Shown: positions 1 through 9,394, numbered from the stretch's first letter. The stretch: DNA of 13,979 nt from Deinococcus frigens DSM 12807 (GCF_000701425.1 NZ_JNIW01000074.1:1-13979), one strand, 5' to 3'. Notes: generated from the letters alone by a model not told the origin. Numbers and translations are program-made.

Positions 1-256
1 CATCCACCGTCGTGCAGACCTCGTCCAGGTACCAGCGGGAACCCCGGCGGGGTTCTCGCTGGCGCAGTCCTTCTGCGAACAGGGAAGCGAATTTCATGCA
101 CCACTCGCGGAGGGTCTCATGACTGACTTGAATGCCGCGCTGGTGCAGCAATTCTTGAACATCTCTGTAGCTGAGTGGGAAGCGGTGGTACAGCCACACA
201 GCGTGCTGGATGATGATCATTGGGAAGCGGTGTCGGTAGGGCTTGGCGTCGGTCAT
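1..256 (-). CDS. IS6-family transposase, N-terminal part (cut by window edge)
   Basis: Reading the minus strand from the ATG at 256-254 gives 85 residues beginning MTDAKPYRHRFP and continuing through FPLSYRDVQELL, RGIQVSHETLREW and RREPRRGSRW-like stretches to DEVCTTVDG. This is the N-terminal helix-turn-helix region and the start of the DDE domain of IS6/IS26-type transposases; the first catalytic Asp is probably the D of the final TVDG. The rest of the gene lies off the left edge. The start is 25-38 bases inside the terminal inverted repeat at 281-294, the short spacing expected in IS6 elements. No frameshift is seen in the visible part, so the copy may be intact. Its orientation matches that of the fragment at the right edge. 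Confidence 0.9.
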   Translation of the reverse strand, partial: MTDAKPYRHRFPMIIIQHAVWLYHRFPLSYRDVQELLHQRGIQVSHETLREWCMKFASLFAEGLRQREPRRGSRWYLDEVCTTVD

Positions 257-280
257 GGATGGTCACCCTACCCCAGTCCG

Positions 281-294
281 GTTAAGGCAACACA
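281..294. repeat. Terminal inverted repeat of the left IS6-type copy
   Basis: GTTAAGGCAACACA here is the exact reverse complement of TGTGTTGCCTTAAC at 13684-13697. After two mismatched bases the match resumes for three more (GTC/GAC). This marks position 293 or 294 as the inner end of the left IS6-type element. The base at which the element stops is uncertain by about one. Confidence 0.8.
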
Positions 295-635
295 ACCGTC
301 TAAGCGGCTGGAACCGTTGTTGCCCGCTGCTAAGCCAGGAGGGCGACCGCGCACGGTCGACCTCTACGAAGTGCTGTGCGCGATCATGTCCGTCTTGCAG
401 GGCGGCATTGCCTGGAGAAACCTACGCATAACTTTCCAGCGTGGCAGACGGTGTACTCGTATTTTCGCCGCTTTGAAGCCGATGGTTCATGGGAGGCAAT
501 CAATCGCGTCCTGGTGCGCGAAACCCGGAAAGCGGCAGGACGTGGCCCGGAACCGAGTGCGGGCATTCTGGACGCCCAGACCGTGCGCTGCGCCCCGCAA
601 GCGGGGCCGCGTGGGATAGATGCGGGAAAGAAGAC
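295..635 (+). pseudogene. IS5-family transposase N-terminal remnant, frameshifted
   Basis: The translation begins KRLEPLLPAAKPGGRPR in one frame and runs to GGIAWRN at about 421. It then continues in the next frame as HNFPAWQTVYSYFRRF, followed by [21 protein letters not shown] and [10 protein letters not shown]. These are the usual N-terminal and early DDE landmarks of IS5-type transposases; the D of LDAQTV is the expected first catalytic Asp. The normal sequence would read WRNLPHNFP; here one base is missing at about 422-426. The first residues are absent because the IS6-type end at 294 abuts the gene, and the C-terminal half is lost at about 635, where recombinase sequence begins. It is non-functional as it stands. 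Confidence 0.85.
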
Positions 636-785
636 CACTGGCGCAAGCGGCAGGGCATTGATGACGCGCTGATTCAGCCGTACAGCGGTCATGCCTCCAG
701 GCAATCGCTGGAGGTGTATTCCCGGCTGGCCCTGGGGGAGGCCCAGAAGCAATATGACCGAGTCATCGGGCGCTTTCCCGTGTGA
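636..785 (+). pseudogene. Tyrosine recombinase (phage-type integrase) C-terminal remnant
   Basis: About 49 codons ending in TGA read [16 protein letters not shown], then [17 protein letters not shown], then [11 protein letters not shown]. The SGHxSxxSLxxYSRL pattern matches box II of tyrosine recombinases, with the H of GHAS as a catalytic residue and the Y of EVYSRL as the nucleophile. Everything upstream, including the first catalytic Arg, is missing; the sequence before 636 belongs to the IS5 remnant. It is the tail of an integrase left by a recombination or deletion event, and cannot act as an enzyme. Confidence 0.75.
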
Positions 786-824
786 CTCATGAATCGCTTC
801 ACTTTGCGCCTGGGAACAGCTTCC

Positions 825-1070
825 TTAAATTTCCGCCAATAAACGCACGCGCCATTCGCCTGCGCCGCTCAGCCGTTCGGTCATCACCACGCGAAACCGG
901 GCACCGTCATGCAGCTCCAGCACGCACTCACTGCCCTCATCCACGGCGAGATGGCGGTCAAGTATGTTGAGGGAGACGCGCATCAAGCCCCGTCCACCCT
1001 CCAGGGCTTCCACCTGGCCCGAGATGGCGGTGTCCCCGAAGTGCGCGACCAGACTGTTAAATGCGCGCAC
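825..1070 (-). CDS. Small conserved-looking protein of unknown function, coupled to the oxygenase
   Basis: An 81-residue protein starts at GTG 1070-1068 and ends at TAA 827-825. The start lies 6 bases after the stop of the upstream dioxygenase gene, and a GAGGA ribosome-binding site overlaps that stop codon, so the two are very likely translationally coupled. The sequence is acidic with alternating hydrophobic residues (VSLNILDRHLAV, CVLELHDGARFRVV), suggesting a compact beta-rich fold. There is no signal peptide or membrane segment. I recognise no family. Its coupling suggests a role linked to the oxygenase, but that is inference only. Confidence 0.65.
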   Translation of the reverse strand: MRAFNSLVAHFGDTAISGQVEALEGGRGLMRVSLNILDRHLAVDEGSECVLELHDGARFRVVMTERLSGAGEWRVRLLAEI

Positions 1071-1076
1071 GTTTCC

Positions 1077-1937
1077 TCAGGCGTCGCCCATCATCAGGCC
1101 CTCGATGGAGTGGCCCTGCACGATGGGTTCAAGGTGGTCCACCACCCGGCAGATCAGGTGATCGCGCACCTGCTGCGGCAACTGGTCATAAAAGGTGCGG
1201 GTGAACTGCAAGTCATGCTTCTCGTCGTGGCCCGCGCCCGGCGCGTCCACCCCCAGCACCAGAACCGGGCGGGCCTTGTTGCTGTGGTTGGCCGTACCCC
1301 GGTGAATGGTGAGCGCGCTGCGCGCCGAGATGTCGCCCATCCTGGGCAGCTTGCGCTGCGACAGGGCTGCGTAGCGCGCGAAGGTAGAGACCGGGGGAAA
1401 CATGCCGTGGTCAAAGGCAGAGGGGTCGTCCCACTGGGTACCGGGCGCGATCTCGAACGGCCCCATGTTTTCCTCAACGTCCACAGAGGTGAGGTTAAAG
1501 GCAAGCGAATTCAGGCGGCGGTCCACCAGGGTCTCGGGACCGGCAGGAAAGTCGCGGTGCCAGGGCTGGTCCTTTGCGCCGGGATTGGGCACGTCAAAGC
1601 CGATCTCGACGATTTTGTAGTTTGGTCCGAGGACGCTCTCGCACACGGCGGTGACCCAGGGATGGGTGACCAGGTCGAGAAAGCCACTGATGTCCTCAGG
1701 GTGAATCTCGACGTAGTGGCGGTGGGTGCCGCGTCCCACCGCGCCGCCAGGCCGGGCGAGCGCCGCCTGGTAGAGCGCTGGCAATTCCTCGCCGAGCCTG
1801 GCCACCCACGCAAGGGAAAAAGCGCCCTTGAGGCCGATGTTGCCGTCGCCGTAGAGGCCGGCCATGAGGGCGGGAATGTCGTATTCTGTCTGGGCCTCCG
1901 GCACTTGGGTGGGCTTGACGTCGCGGGTGGCGGTCAT
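1077..1937 (-). CDS. Phytanoyl-CoA dioxygenase (PhyH) family Fe(II)/2-oxoglutarate oxygenase
   Basis: The 286-residue protein starts at ATG 1937-1935, with AGGAGG five bases upstream. An in-frame extension to 2126 is possible but runs through tandem repeats and has no better start. The jelly-roll oxygenase signature is visible: WHRDF gives the iron ligands H127 and D129, and IHRGTANHS gives the distal H212, followed by R223 as the likely 2-oxoglutarate anchor. The length fits PhyH proteins of bacteria. The family hydroxylates small molecules with O2 and 2-oxoglutarate, and the substrate cannot be read from the sequence. There is no signal peptide, so it is cytoplasmic. It forms a pair with the small gene at 825-1070 and lies between IS5 remnants. 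A link to sugar metabolism is suggested only by the neighbourhood. Confidence 0.88.
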   Translation of the reverse strand: MTATRDVKPTQVPEAQTEYDIPALMAGLYGDGNIGLKGAFSLAWVARLGEELPALYQAALARPGGAVGRGTHRHYVEIHPEDISGFLDLVTHPWVTAVCESVLGPNYKIVEIGFDVPNPGAKDQPWHRDFPAGPETLVDRRLNSLAFNLTSVDVEENMGPFEIAPGTQWDDPSAFDHGMFPPVSTFARYAALSQRKLPRMGDISARSALTIHRGTANHSNKARPVLVLGVDAPGAGHDEKHDLQFTRTFYDQLPQQVRDHLICRVVDHLEPIVQGHSIEGLMMGDA

Positions 1938-1949
1938 GGGGTCCTCCTG

Positions 1950-1986
1950 GGACGATGGACGATGATGGTGGACGATGATGGTGGAC
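1950..1986. repeat. 13-base tandem repeat in the oxygenase leader
   Basis: GGACGATGATGGT occurs twice back to back (1957-1969, 1970-1982), preceded by a partial unit GGACGAT (1950-1956) and followed by GGAC (1983-1986). It lies just upstream of the oxygenase ribosome-binding site. It could be a slippage-prone leader or a protein-binding repeat; nothing in the sequence decides this. Confidence 0.8.
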
Positions 1987-2129
1987 TCATCACATTGTGC
2001 GTCTTGGTTCCAGCGCTTGCATGAGAGGAGGAGTGGGCGGCGGGTCTGGGCTGCGGCGCTGACGACACTCCGCGCCCGGCTCATCTCCACGCGGTTCTGG
2101 CGAATTTGTATATTGAGCTGGGTCATAGA

Positions 2130-2491
2130 GGCTCTCCAGCAAGCGGCCCAAGAGCGGCAGCAATTTGTTCGCGAGCAAAATGCTTGCCGCCGGGAAATGG
2201 AAGTCCACCAGCGTGCTGCTCAAACGCTCCAGGTCGCGTCCCAGCCGCCTGCATCTTGAGAGCCATGTAGGTGAGCGTTCGACGCCCCAGTGCCTCGGAA
2301 GCAAGACAAAGCCCTTCTCGCCTTCGGGGCGGTTGACCACCACCGACTCCACCCCCATCTCGGCGGCATCAAATGCCGCCGTTTTTCCAGTGTATTCCTG
2401 ATCAGCAAATAAGACTTCAATGTTGACGCCTGTCACTGCCTGGGCTTCCAGGCACAGATCATGGACGTGGGCGCGATCCTGCTCAGCGGCT
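2130..2491 (-). pseudogene. IS5-family transposase C-terminal remnant
   Basis: Reading the minus strand from about 2491 gives [24 protein letters not shown] and [18 protein letters not shown], followed by [10 protein letters not shown] and a hydrophobic tail ending near 2130. The D of ADQEYTG and the E of VERSPTWL correspond to the second and third catalytic residues of IS5-type transposases (usual forms DQGYTG and VVERSFAWL). The N-terminal half is missing. Substitutions such as WVVERSF to WGVERSP suggest decay. It is in the opposite orientation to the IS5 N-terminal remnant at 295-635, so if they came from related copies there has been inversion or independent insertion. Confidence 0.8.
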
Positions 2492-2579
2492 GGCCTGGCA
2501 CCTGCTGGAACTGGCCGCCGACGGGATTCGTGTTGCCCTCATCTGTGTGGCGCTGGATCAGGGTCAACAGACGTTCTGA
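2486..2579 (+). pseudogene. Possible C-terminal scrap of an unidentified gene
   Basis: On the plus strand an open stretch ending at TGA 2577-2579 reads [20 protein letters not shown] then VALDQGQQTF. It looks protein-like (amphipathic helix, beta strand) and starts where the IS5 remnant ends, but it has no start codon or recognisable family. It may be a gene end cut by an old insertion, or chance. No other gene is seen between 2492 and 2640. Confidence 0.25.
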
Positions 2580-2604
2580 AACTCTCAACCCTACCTGTTA
2601 ATAT
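2576..2604 (+). promoter_or_regulatory. Candidate promoter for the ArsR-type regulator
   Basis: CTGAAA (2576-2581), 17 bases, then TAATAT (2599-2604) preceded by an extended TG at 2596-2597. GTTAAT occurs at 2597-2602 and again at 2609-2614, one helical turn apart, and could be an operator for autoregulation. This is a judgement by eye only. Confidence 0.4.
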
Positions 2605-2676
2605 TTCGGTTAATCCGTAGCAATTGAGCGGTTCCATCGGATGCCCTTGGAAGGATCGAGAAAAGAAAGGAGTGAC

Positions 2677-3642
2677 ATGCCCGCATCTGGAAGCCGTAGC
2701 CTGAGCCTGGAGGGCGAGAGCGCCCTGCCCGTCCTCAAGGCGCTGGCGAATGAAACCCGACTGCTCATTCTCAGCCTGCTGACCCACAATGCGCTGAATG
2801 TCTCGGAACTGGCGGCGGCGCTGGGCCTCCCGCACTCCACGGTCAATTTCAACCTCAACCAACTGGTTCACGCTGGCTTGATCACGGTCGAGTACGAACC
2901 TGGAACACGCGGGTCCCAGAAGCTGTGTTCGCGTCGGTACGACGAGGTGGAGTTCAAGATGCCCGGAGCAGCGGTGGAGGCGCAGGCCGATCAGGTGACG
3001 ATCACCATGCCCATCGGGAACTACTCGCACGTGGAGGCGCAGCCGACCTGCGGCCTGGCCTCGGACACCAAGATCATCGGCATGCTGGACGATCCGCGCT
3101 CCTTTTACGAACCCGAACACGTCTACGCCCAGCTGCTGTGGTTCGGCGGCAGCGGCTACCTCGATTACGTGTTTCCCAACAACCTGCCCTACGGGGCTGC
3201 CCCGGCCCAGTTCGACCTCAGCATGGAAATCTGCTCGGAAGCGCCGCAGTACGACCCGGAGTGGCCCTCCGACATTACGCTGTGGATCAACGGCACCGAG
3301 GTAGGCACTTGGACCAGCCCCGGCGATTTCGGCGGCACCCGCGCACGACTCACGCCCGCGTGGTGGAACGACGACCAGACCTCGCACGGCCTGCTCAAAC
3401 ACTGGAGCGTGCGCGAGGAAGGGGCCTTCATCGACGGGGAGAAACTGTCCGGGGTCAGCCTGCCGGAGTTGAACTTGACGGACAGCCACCACATCCGGGT
3501 GCGGCTGGGGGTCAAGCCCGACGCCCGCAACTGCTCGGGGTTAAATCTGTTCGGACGGCGATTCGGCAATTATGAGCAGGACTTGGTGATGCGAATCAAT
3601 TATGCCTTTCCGGGTCATACCCGCACGGTCAAGGTGCGCTGA
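2677..3642 (+). CDS. ArsR-type winged-helix regulator with large C-terminal domain, probable sugar-locus regulator
   Basis: The 321-residue protein starts at ATG 2677, with AAAGGAG four bases upstream; an in-frame ATG at 2641 has no such site. Residues about 15-90 form an ArsR/SmtB winged helix: LKALANETRLLILSLL, then VSELAAALGLPHSTVNFNL as the HTH with the recognition helix near 51-63, then the wing. Unlike metal-sensing ArsR proteins (~100 residues) it carries about 230 more residues rich in W, G and aromatics (WPSDITLWINGTEVGTW, SPGDFGG, FGRRFGNYEQD). These resemble a beta-sandwich that may bind a ligand. I recall similar fused proteins beside sugar-use genes in Paenibacillus-type bacteria. 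No CxC-type metal site is seen in the HTH. It is the only regulator in the window and probably controls the adjacent GH2 gene and ABC operon. Confidence 0.85.
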   Translation: MPASGSRSLSLEGESALPVLKALANETRLLILSLLTHNALNVSELAAALGLPHSTVNFNLNQLVHAGLITVEYEPGTRGSQKLCSRRYDEVEFKMPGAAVEAQADQVTITMPIGNYSHVEAQPTCGLASDTKIIGMLDDPRSFYEPEHVYAQLLWFGGSGYLDYVFPNNLPYGAAPAQFDLSMEICSEAPQYDPEWPSDITLWINGTEVGTWTSPGDFGGTRARLTPAWWNDDQTSHGLLKHWSVREEGAFIDGEKLSGVSLPELNLTDSHHIRVRLGVKPDARNCSGLNLFGRRFGNYEQDLVMRINYAFPGHTRTVKVR

Positions 3643-3726
3643 GGCGGGCGCTGACAGGCTGTTTGCGTTGGTGGGAGGTTCAGACCAGAGGGCCGCGTCA
3701 TAGACCAAGCGGCACGGACCCTGGCC

Positions 3727-5604
3727 TTACGACAACCCTCTGGCGGCTTCATCCACAAGCCCAGGCCCATCCGGCGCTGCGTGCGCCTCCCGCCCGCGCC
3801 AGCGCTCCGCGTAGCCCAGCGGATGGGGGGCGGGATCACGGTCAATGTCCCAGGCATGGCGCGGCCCCCGCGTGGCCTGCGCCAGCCGGGCAAGGTCCGC
3901 CTTCGGCTCACGGATTTCAGTCAGCAGGCCATTTTTTTCCTGAAAGGTATCAGTCAGTTGGGTGTAGCAAAAGCCCGCCAGGGCCTCACAGTCATGCACG
4001 GCGGCCAGCAACCCCTCGTACAGTTCCACAAACGCCGCGCTGTCGCCCGCCCGGTGATAGCCCCAGCCCCGCTCATCCTCCAGGCTGTAGGCGACGCCTC
4101 CGAATTCACTGAGAATGGCCGGTTTGCCTTCGGCGCTGAAGTCTTCCAGCAGCAGGCGGCGTCCGAACGGCTGCGTCAGCACGCGCGCCAGGGCCTCCGG
4201 CGTGCCGTACCGCCGGGTCAGCACGGCGGGGTCGTGCGCGTAGTCGTGGATGCCCAACAGATCGGTCGCCACATGTTCCCAGCCGTCGTTGCCAATCACC
4301 AGCCGGGAAGGGTCCAGCGTTTTGGTCAGGTGATACAGCGCCCGCACATAGTCGCGGTGGGCCGGATTGCTGGGCAGGTCCGGCACGCCCCAGCTCTCAT
4401 TGAACGGAACCCACGCCACGATGCACGGGTGCGAGACATCGCGGCGGATCACCTCCATCCATTCACGCGTCAGCCGCTCGACGCCCTCCGGGGTAAAGCG
4501 GTAGGGGCTGGGCATCTCCTCCCACACGAGCAGCCCCAGCACGTCGCACCAGTACAACCAGCGGGGGTTCTCGACCTTCTGGTGTTTTCTGGCTCCATTG
4601 AAGCCCAGCCGCTTGGTCAGTTCCACGTCGCGGCGCAACTCCTCGTCGGTCGCCGTCATCAGTCCCTGCGGCCAGTATCCCTGATCCAGCACCATCTTGG
4701 GGGTGTAGGCGTGGCCGTTCAGGAGGAACCGCTGCCCATCGGTGGAGACCGAGCGCAGGGCCGTGTAACTCTGCACCTGATCGACAACCCGTTCGCCGTT
4801 TAGCAACTCGAGGGTGGCCTGGATCAACTGGGGGTGTTCGGGACTCCACAGCAGATCGTTGCGGGCGTCGTCGATGCCAGGGTCGGGAATGGCGATGCGG
4901 CGGCTGAGGTCACGGCTGGTGAGTGTGTAGGTGTCGTCGGCCAGCAAGCGCCCGTCCACCGACAGGCGAACCCGCACCCGCAGCTCTGGCATCAGTGGCC
5001 CGGCCACACCAATATCCAGCCCCAGCTCCCAGCGGTCCAGCCAGGGTGTCCAGCGCAGGGCCTCCAGACGGGTCTGCGGCACGCTCTCAAGCCACACGCT
5101 CTGCCAGATGCCGGTGGTGCGCGGATACCAGATGAGGTGCGGCTCGGCCCTCCAGTCCTGTTTGCCACGGGGCCGGGCCAGCTCATGCGGATCGTCTTCC
5201 GCGCGCAGGACGAGGTCAACCGTGCCGTCCTCACCGAGCGCCTCGGTAATGTCCACAGTGAAGGGGGTATGGCCGCCTTCATGCTGACCGACAAGGCGGC
5301 CACCCGCCCACACCCGCGCGGTATAGTCCACCGCCCCGAAATGCACCAGCACTCTCCCCGCCCGTTCATGGGGGGCGACTGAAAGCTGACGGGCATACCA
5401 GGCGACCGGATGAAAACCGCCGTCATGAAGGCCGCTGAGGACGCTCTCTGGGGCATAGGGTACCGTGATGATCTGGTCGAACGTCACGTCCGTGGGCTGC
5501 TGCCAGTGGGCCAGGTCGTCATAAGCGAACTGCCACTCGCCGTCGAGGCTACGCCAGGTCGGGCGCTGGAACTGGGGGCGGGGATGGGCAGGCTGAGTCT
5601 TCAC
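3727..5604 (-). CDS. Glycoside hydrolase family 2 enzyme (beta-galactosidase/glucuronidase-like)
   Basis: The 625-residue protein starts at GTG 5604-5602, with GGAG five bases upstream. The GH2 modules appear in order. A sugar-binding jelly roll covers ~15-175 ([54 protein letters not shown]). An Ig-like domain covers ~178-283. The TIM barrel covers ~285-580. FNESW gives the acid/base E403 and ILSEFGG the nucleophile E500. The enzyme hydrolyses a terminal beta-linked sugar (or an alpha-L-arabinopyranoside in some members) by retaining chemistry; specificity cannot be fixed from sequence. There is no signal peptide, so it should act in the cytoplasm on imported oligosaccharides. It is divergent from the ABC operon and convergent with the regulator, 84 bases away. 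Confidence 0.92.
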   Translation of the reverse strand: MKTQPAHPRPQFQRPTWRSLDGEWQFAYDDLAHWQQPTDVTFDQIITVPYAPESVLSGLHDGGFHPVAWYARQLSVAPHERAGRVLVHFGAVDYTARVWAGGRLVGQHEGGHTPFTVDITEALGEDGTVDLVLRAEDDPHELARPRGKQDWRAEPHLIWYPRTTGIWQSVWLESVPQTRLEALRWTPWLDRWELGLDIGVAGPLMPELRVRVRLSVDGRLLADDTYTLTSRDLSRRIAIPDPGIDDARNDLLWSPEHPQLIQATLELLNGERVVDQVQSYTALRSVSTDGQRFLLNGHAYTPKMVLDQGYWPQGLMTATDEELRRDVELTKRLGFNGARKHQKVENPRWLYWCDVLGLLVWEEMPSPYRFTPEGVERLTREWMEVIRRDVSHPCIVAWVPFNESWGVPDLPSNPAHRDYVRALYHLTKTLDPSRLVIGNDGWEHVATDLLGIHDYAHDPAVLTRRYGTPEALARVLTQPFGRRLLLEDFSAEGKPAILSEFGGVAYSLEDERGWGYHRAGDSAAFVELYEGLLAAVHDCEALAGFCYTQLTDTFQEKNGLLTEIREPKADLARLAQATRGPRHAWDIDRDPAPHPLGYAERWRGREAHAAPDGPGLVDEAARGLS

Positions 5605-5625
5605 AGAATCTCCAAGACGGTGCTT

Positions 5626-5669
5626 TCACAAGTCGAGATGTCACAGGATAAATCGTTTATTCACAACTT
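5626..5669. promoter_or_regulatory. Repeated TCACA motifs and a palindrome downstream of the GH2 start point
   Basis: TCACA occurs at 5626, 5641 and 5661 (also 5601 at the GH2 start codon), twice as TCACAA(G/C)T. The form TCACAAGT recurs at 5952-5959 before the ABC operon. Between them ATAAA-TCG-TTTAT (5648-5660) is a perfect 5+5 palindrome. All lie just downstream of the predicted GH2 -10 box, where a repressor would block transcription. Which protein binds is unknown; the ArsR-type regulator is the obvious candidate. Confidence 0.4.
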
Positions 5670-5680
5670 CATTCGCAACT

Positions 5681-5709
5681 ACGATAGGCATATCTCGGCG
5701 GAATGTAAA
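5681..5709 (-). promoter_or_regulatory. Candidate sigma-70-type promoter of the GH2 gene
   Basis: On the minus strand TTTACA (5709-5704) is followed by 17 bases and TATCGT (5686-5681). These are 5/6 and 4/6 matches to the -35 and -10 consensus, with ideal spacing. Transcription would begin near 5674, leaving a leader of about 70 bases. Confidence 0.5.
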
Positions 5710-5734
5710 GAGTGGCAGGAGAGGCGACCACAGT

Positions 5735-5761
5735 GCGCCGCAGAGGCGTCATTTGCGGCGC
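5735..5761. repeat. 8-base inverted repeat in the divergent control region
   Basis: GCGCCGCA (5735-5742) and TGCGGCGC (5754-5761) are perfect complements around an 11-base loop. There is no T-tract on either side, so it is not an obvious terminator. Apart from this and the promoter and operator candidates, I see no gene in the 525 bases 5605-6129; open frames across 5679-5962 look non-coding. Confidence 0.55.
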
Positions 5762-5951
5762 TCAGGAAGGCCGGATAAAACTGGCGGCTGGGCGTCCTTG
5801 TATGGGAGAGGACAGACGCCTGGACGGCACGCTTCGCGGGTGAGAGCCAACCCTGGGGACGCCAGGCCAGCCTTTCCTGGTTGTGGTGAGCGTTGTCGGC
5901 CAGGGATGCGGGGTTGGAGCAGTGGATTAAACACGCCGGGAAATCCAAAAA

Positions 5952-6011
5952 TCACAAGTTAAGTCAATTTACCACAGAAGGATTGACGAGTATTCCGTGA
6001 TGGTGTACCGT
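5952..6011 (+). promoter_or_regulatory. Candidate promoter and upstream motif of the ABC/GH43 operon
   Basis: TTGACG (5983-5988), 17 bases, TACCGT (6006-6011): a strong -35 and a weak -10 (3/6), as often seen in activated or regulated promoters. TCACAAGT at 5952-5959, shared with the GH2 leader, lies about 24 bases upstream of the -35. The leader to the first gene is about 110 bases. It contains two overlapping, mutually exclusive small hairpins at 6077-6094 (CTGAG/CTCAG and AGAAGC/GCTTCT). Confidence 0.45.
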
Positions 6012-6129
6012 GAGAGTTGCACACCACGCAGACAAATCGGGCCGCCACCGTGCGGCAACGTTCAGGACACCAATGTCTGAGAAGCTCAGCTTCTGGACGG
6101 CGGTTTCCGCTTACTGGAGGTTGAATTCA

Positions 6130-7455
<1,326 letters not shown>

Positions 7456-7456
7456 T

Positions 7457-7542
7457 GCCAGCCTAAGAGTTCTGGCCCAGTAATGCAGGCGGTGGCCCGG
7501 CCCCTTTCCCTCTGATTGCGGGGTGAGGCGAACCGGGCCGCC
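7457..7542 (+). promoter_or_regulatory. Hairpins between binding-protein and permease genes
   Basis: The 122-base gap can form GCCAG/CTGGC (7457-7461 with 7472-7476) and a larger stem GGTGGCCCGG (7491-7500) with CCGGGCCGCC (7533-7542), one G-U pair, extended inside by CCCC/GGGG (7501-7504, 7520-7523). No U-tract follows. In sugar ABC operons such stems protect the upstream binding-protein mRNA and lower permease expression, which is the likely effect here. Confidence 0.55.
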
Positions 7543-7577
7543 CAGTTCAACATCTCTTCGCGCGAGGTATTCCGTTC

Positions 7578-8519
<942 letters not shown>

Positions 8520-8521
8520 CG

Positions 8522-9394
8522 ATGACGAACCTTGCTCCCACCGCTGCTGTCCGGCCCGTGCGCCGCCGCCGCCGGATGCCGCGCGATCTCCCCCGCTTCG
8601 TGCTGCTGTGCGTGCTGGCCCTGATCTTCCTGGCCCCGGTGTACTGGATGATCTCCACCTCGCTCAAGTCCGAGGCCGACGCCATCTCGCTGCCGGTGCA
8701 GTGGATTCCCACGCAGCTCACCCTCGACAACTACCGCGAAATCCTGACCTCTCCCGACGGCAACATCCTGCGCTGGACCGGCAATTCGCTGTATGTGGCG
8801 CTGGCCTTTACGGTGCTGCACGTCTTGCTGTGCGCCCTGACCGCTTACCCGCTGGCCCGCATGCGTTTTCCAGGCCGCAACAGCTGGTTCTGGTTCATTC
8901 TGTCGAGCCTGATGATTCCCGGCATCGTGACCCTGATCCCCACCTACATCATGATGCTCAATTTCGGCTGGATCAACTCGTACCACGCACTGATCTGGCC
9001 GGGCCTGAGCGGGGTTTTCGGCGTCTTTTTGCTCAGACAGTTCTTCATCGGCATCCCGCGCGAGTTGGAGGAAGCCGCGCGTCTTGACGGAGCCAGTAGC
9101 CTGCACATCCTGTGGCGGATCATCCTGCCGCTGAGCCTTCCCGCGCTGGCGACATTGGCCGTCTTTGCGTTCATGGGATCGTGGAACAACTTCCTGTGGC
9201 CGCTGTACACCGTCACCGACGTGGACAAGATGACGCTGCCGGTGGGCATCACGACTTTCTCGCAGCGGTACGTGACCGAGTACGGCAAGTTGATGGCTGC
9301 CACCACCCTCGCGGCGGTCCCCGCGCTGATCGCTTACCTGGTCGCGCAGCGTTTTTTGGAAGCGGGCCTGTCCACCACCGGTCTCAAGGAGTAA
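8522..9394 (+). CDS. ABC sugar transporter permease, MalG/UgpE-like
   Basis: The 290-residue partner permease starts at ATG 8522, two bases after the previous stop, so it is translationally linked to it. The N-terminus carries a run of five arginines (14-18), positive-inside, before the first membrane helix (~25-46). Further helices lie at about 88-110, 122-143, 156-176, 200-224 and 258-276. The EAA loop reads [18 protein letters not shown], followed by [12 protein letters not shown], typical of the MalG branch. The C-terminus ends GLKE close to the membrane. No ATPase gene follows; a shared MsmX/UgpC-type ATPase from elsewhere in the genome is expected. Confidence 0.93.
   Translation: MTNLAPTAAVRPVRRRRRMPRDLPRFVLLCVLALIFLAPVYWMISTSLKSEADAISLPVQWIPTQLTLDNYREILTSPDGNILRWTGNSLYVALAFTVLHVLLCALTAYPLARMRFPGRNSWFWFILSSLMIPGIVTLIPTYIMMLNFGWINSYHALIWPGLSGVFGVFLLRQFFIGIPRELEEAARLDGASSLHILWRIILPLSLPALATLAVFAFMGSWNNFLWPLYTVTDVDKMTLPVGITTFSQRYVTEYGKLMAATTLAAVPALIAYLVAQRFLEAGLSTTGLKE

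Noticed and set aside
2008..2021. TTCCAGCGCTTGCA upstream of the oxygenase resembles a LacI-family operator.
   Set aside because: Only the right half fits the consensus, there is no LacI-type gene in the window and no second copy near the other promoters.
1938..2126. A longer oxygenase with 63 extra N-terminal residues starting at 2126.
   Set aside because: The extension is translated from tandem repeats and low-complexity sequence, while the ATG at 1937 has a perfect AGGAGG five bases upstream and gives the family's usual length.
3643..3726. A terminator between the convergent regulator and GH2 genes.
   Set aside because: No stable stem with a T-tract could be found; only weak imperfect pairing.
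5786..5940. A possible small protein or structured RNA in the divergent region (open on both strands; GGCGTC/GACGCC pairing near 5788-5820).
   Set aside because: No ribosome-binding site, no protein-like composition, and the pairings are short and do not form a known riboswitch core.
6010..6129. An earlier GTG start for the binding protein.
   Set aside because: It overlaps the predicted -10 box, has no ribosome-binding site, and would put 40 residues before the signal peptide.
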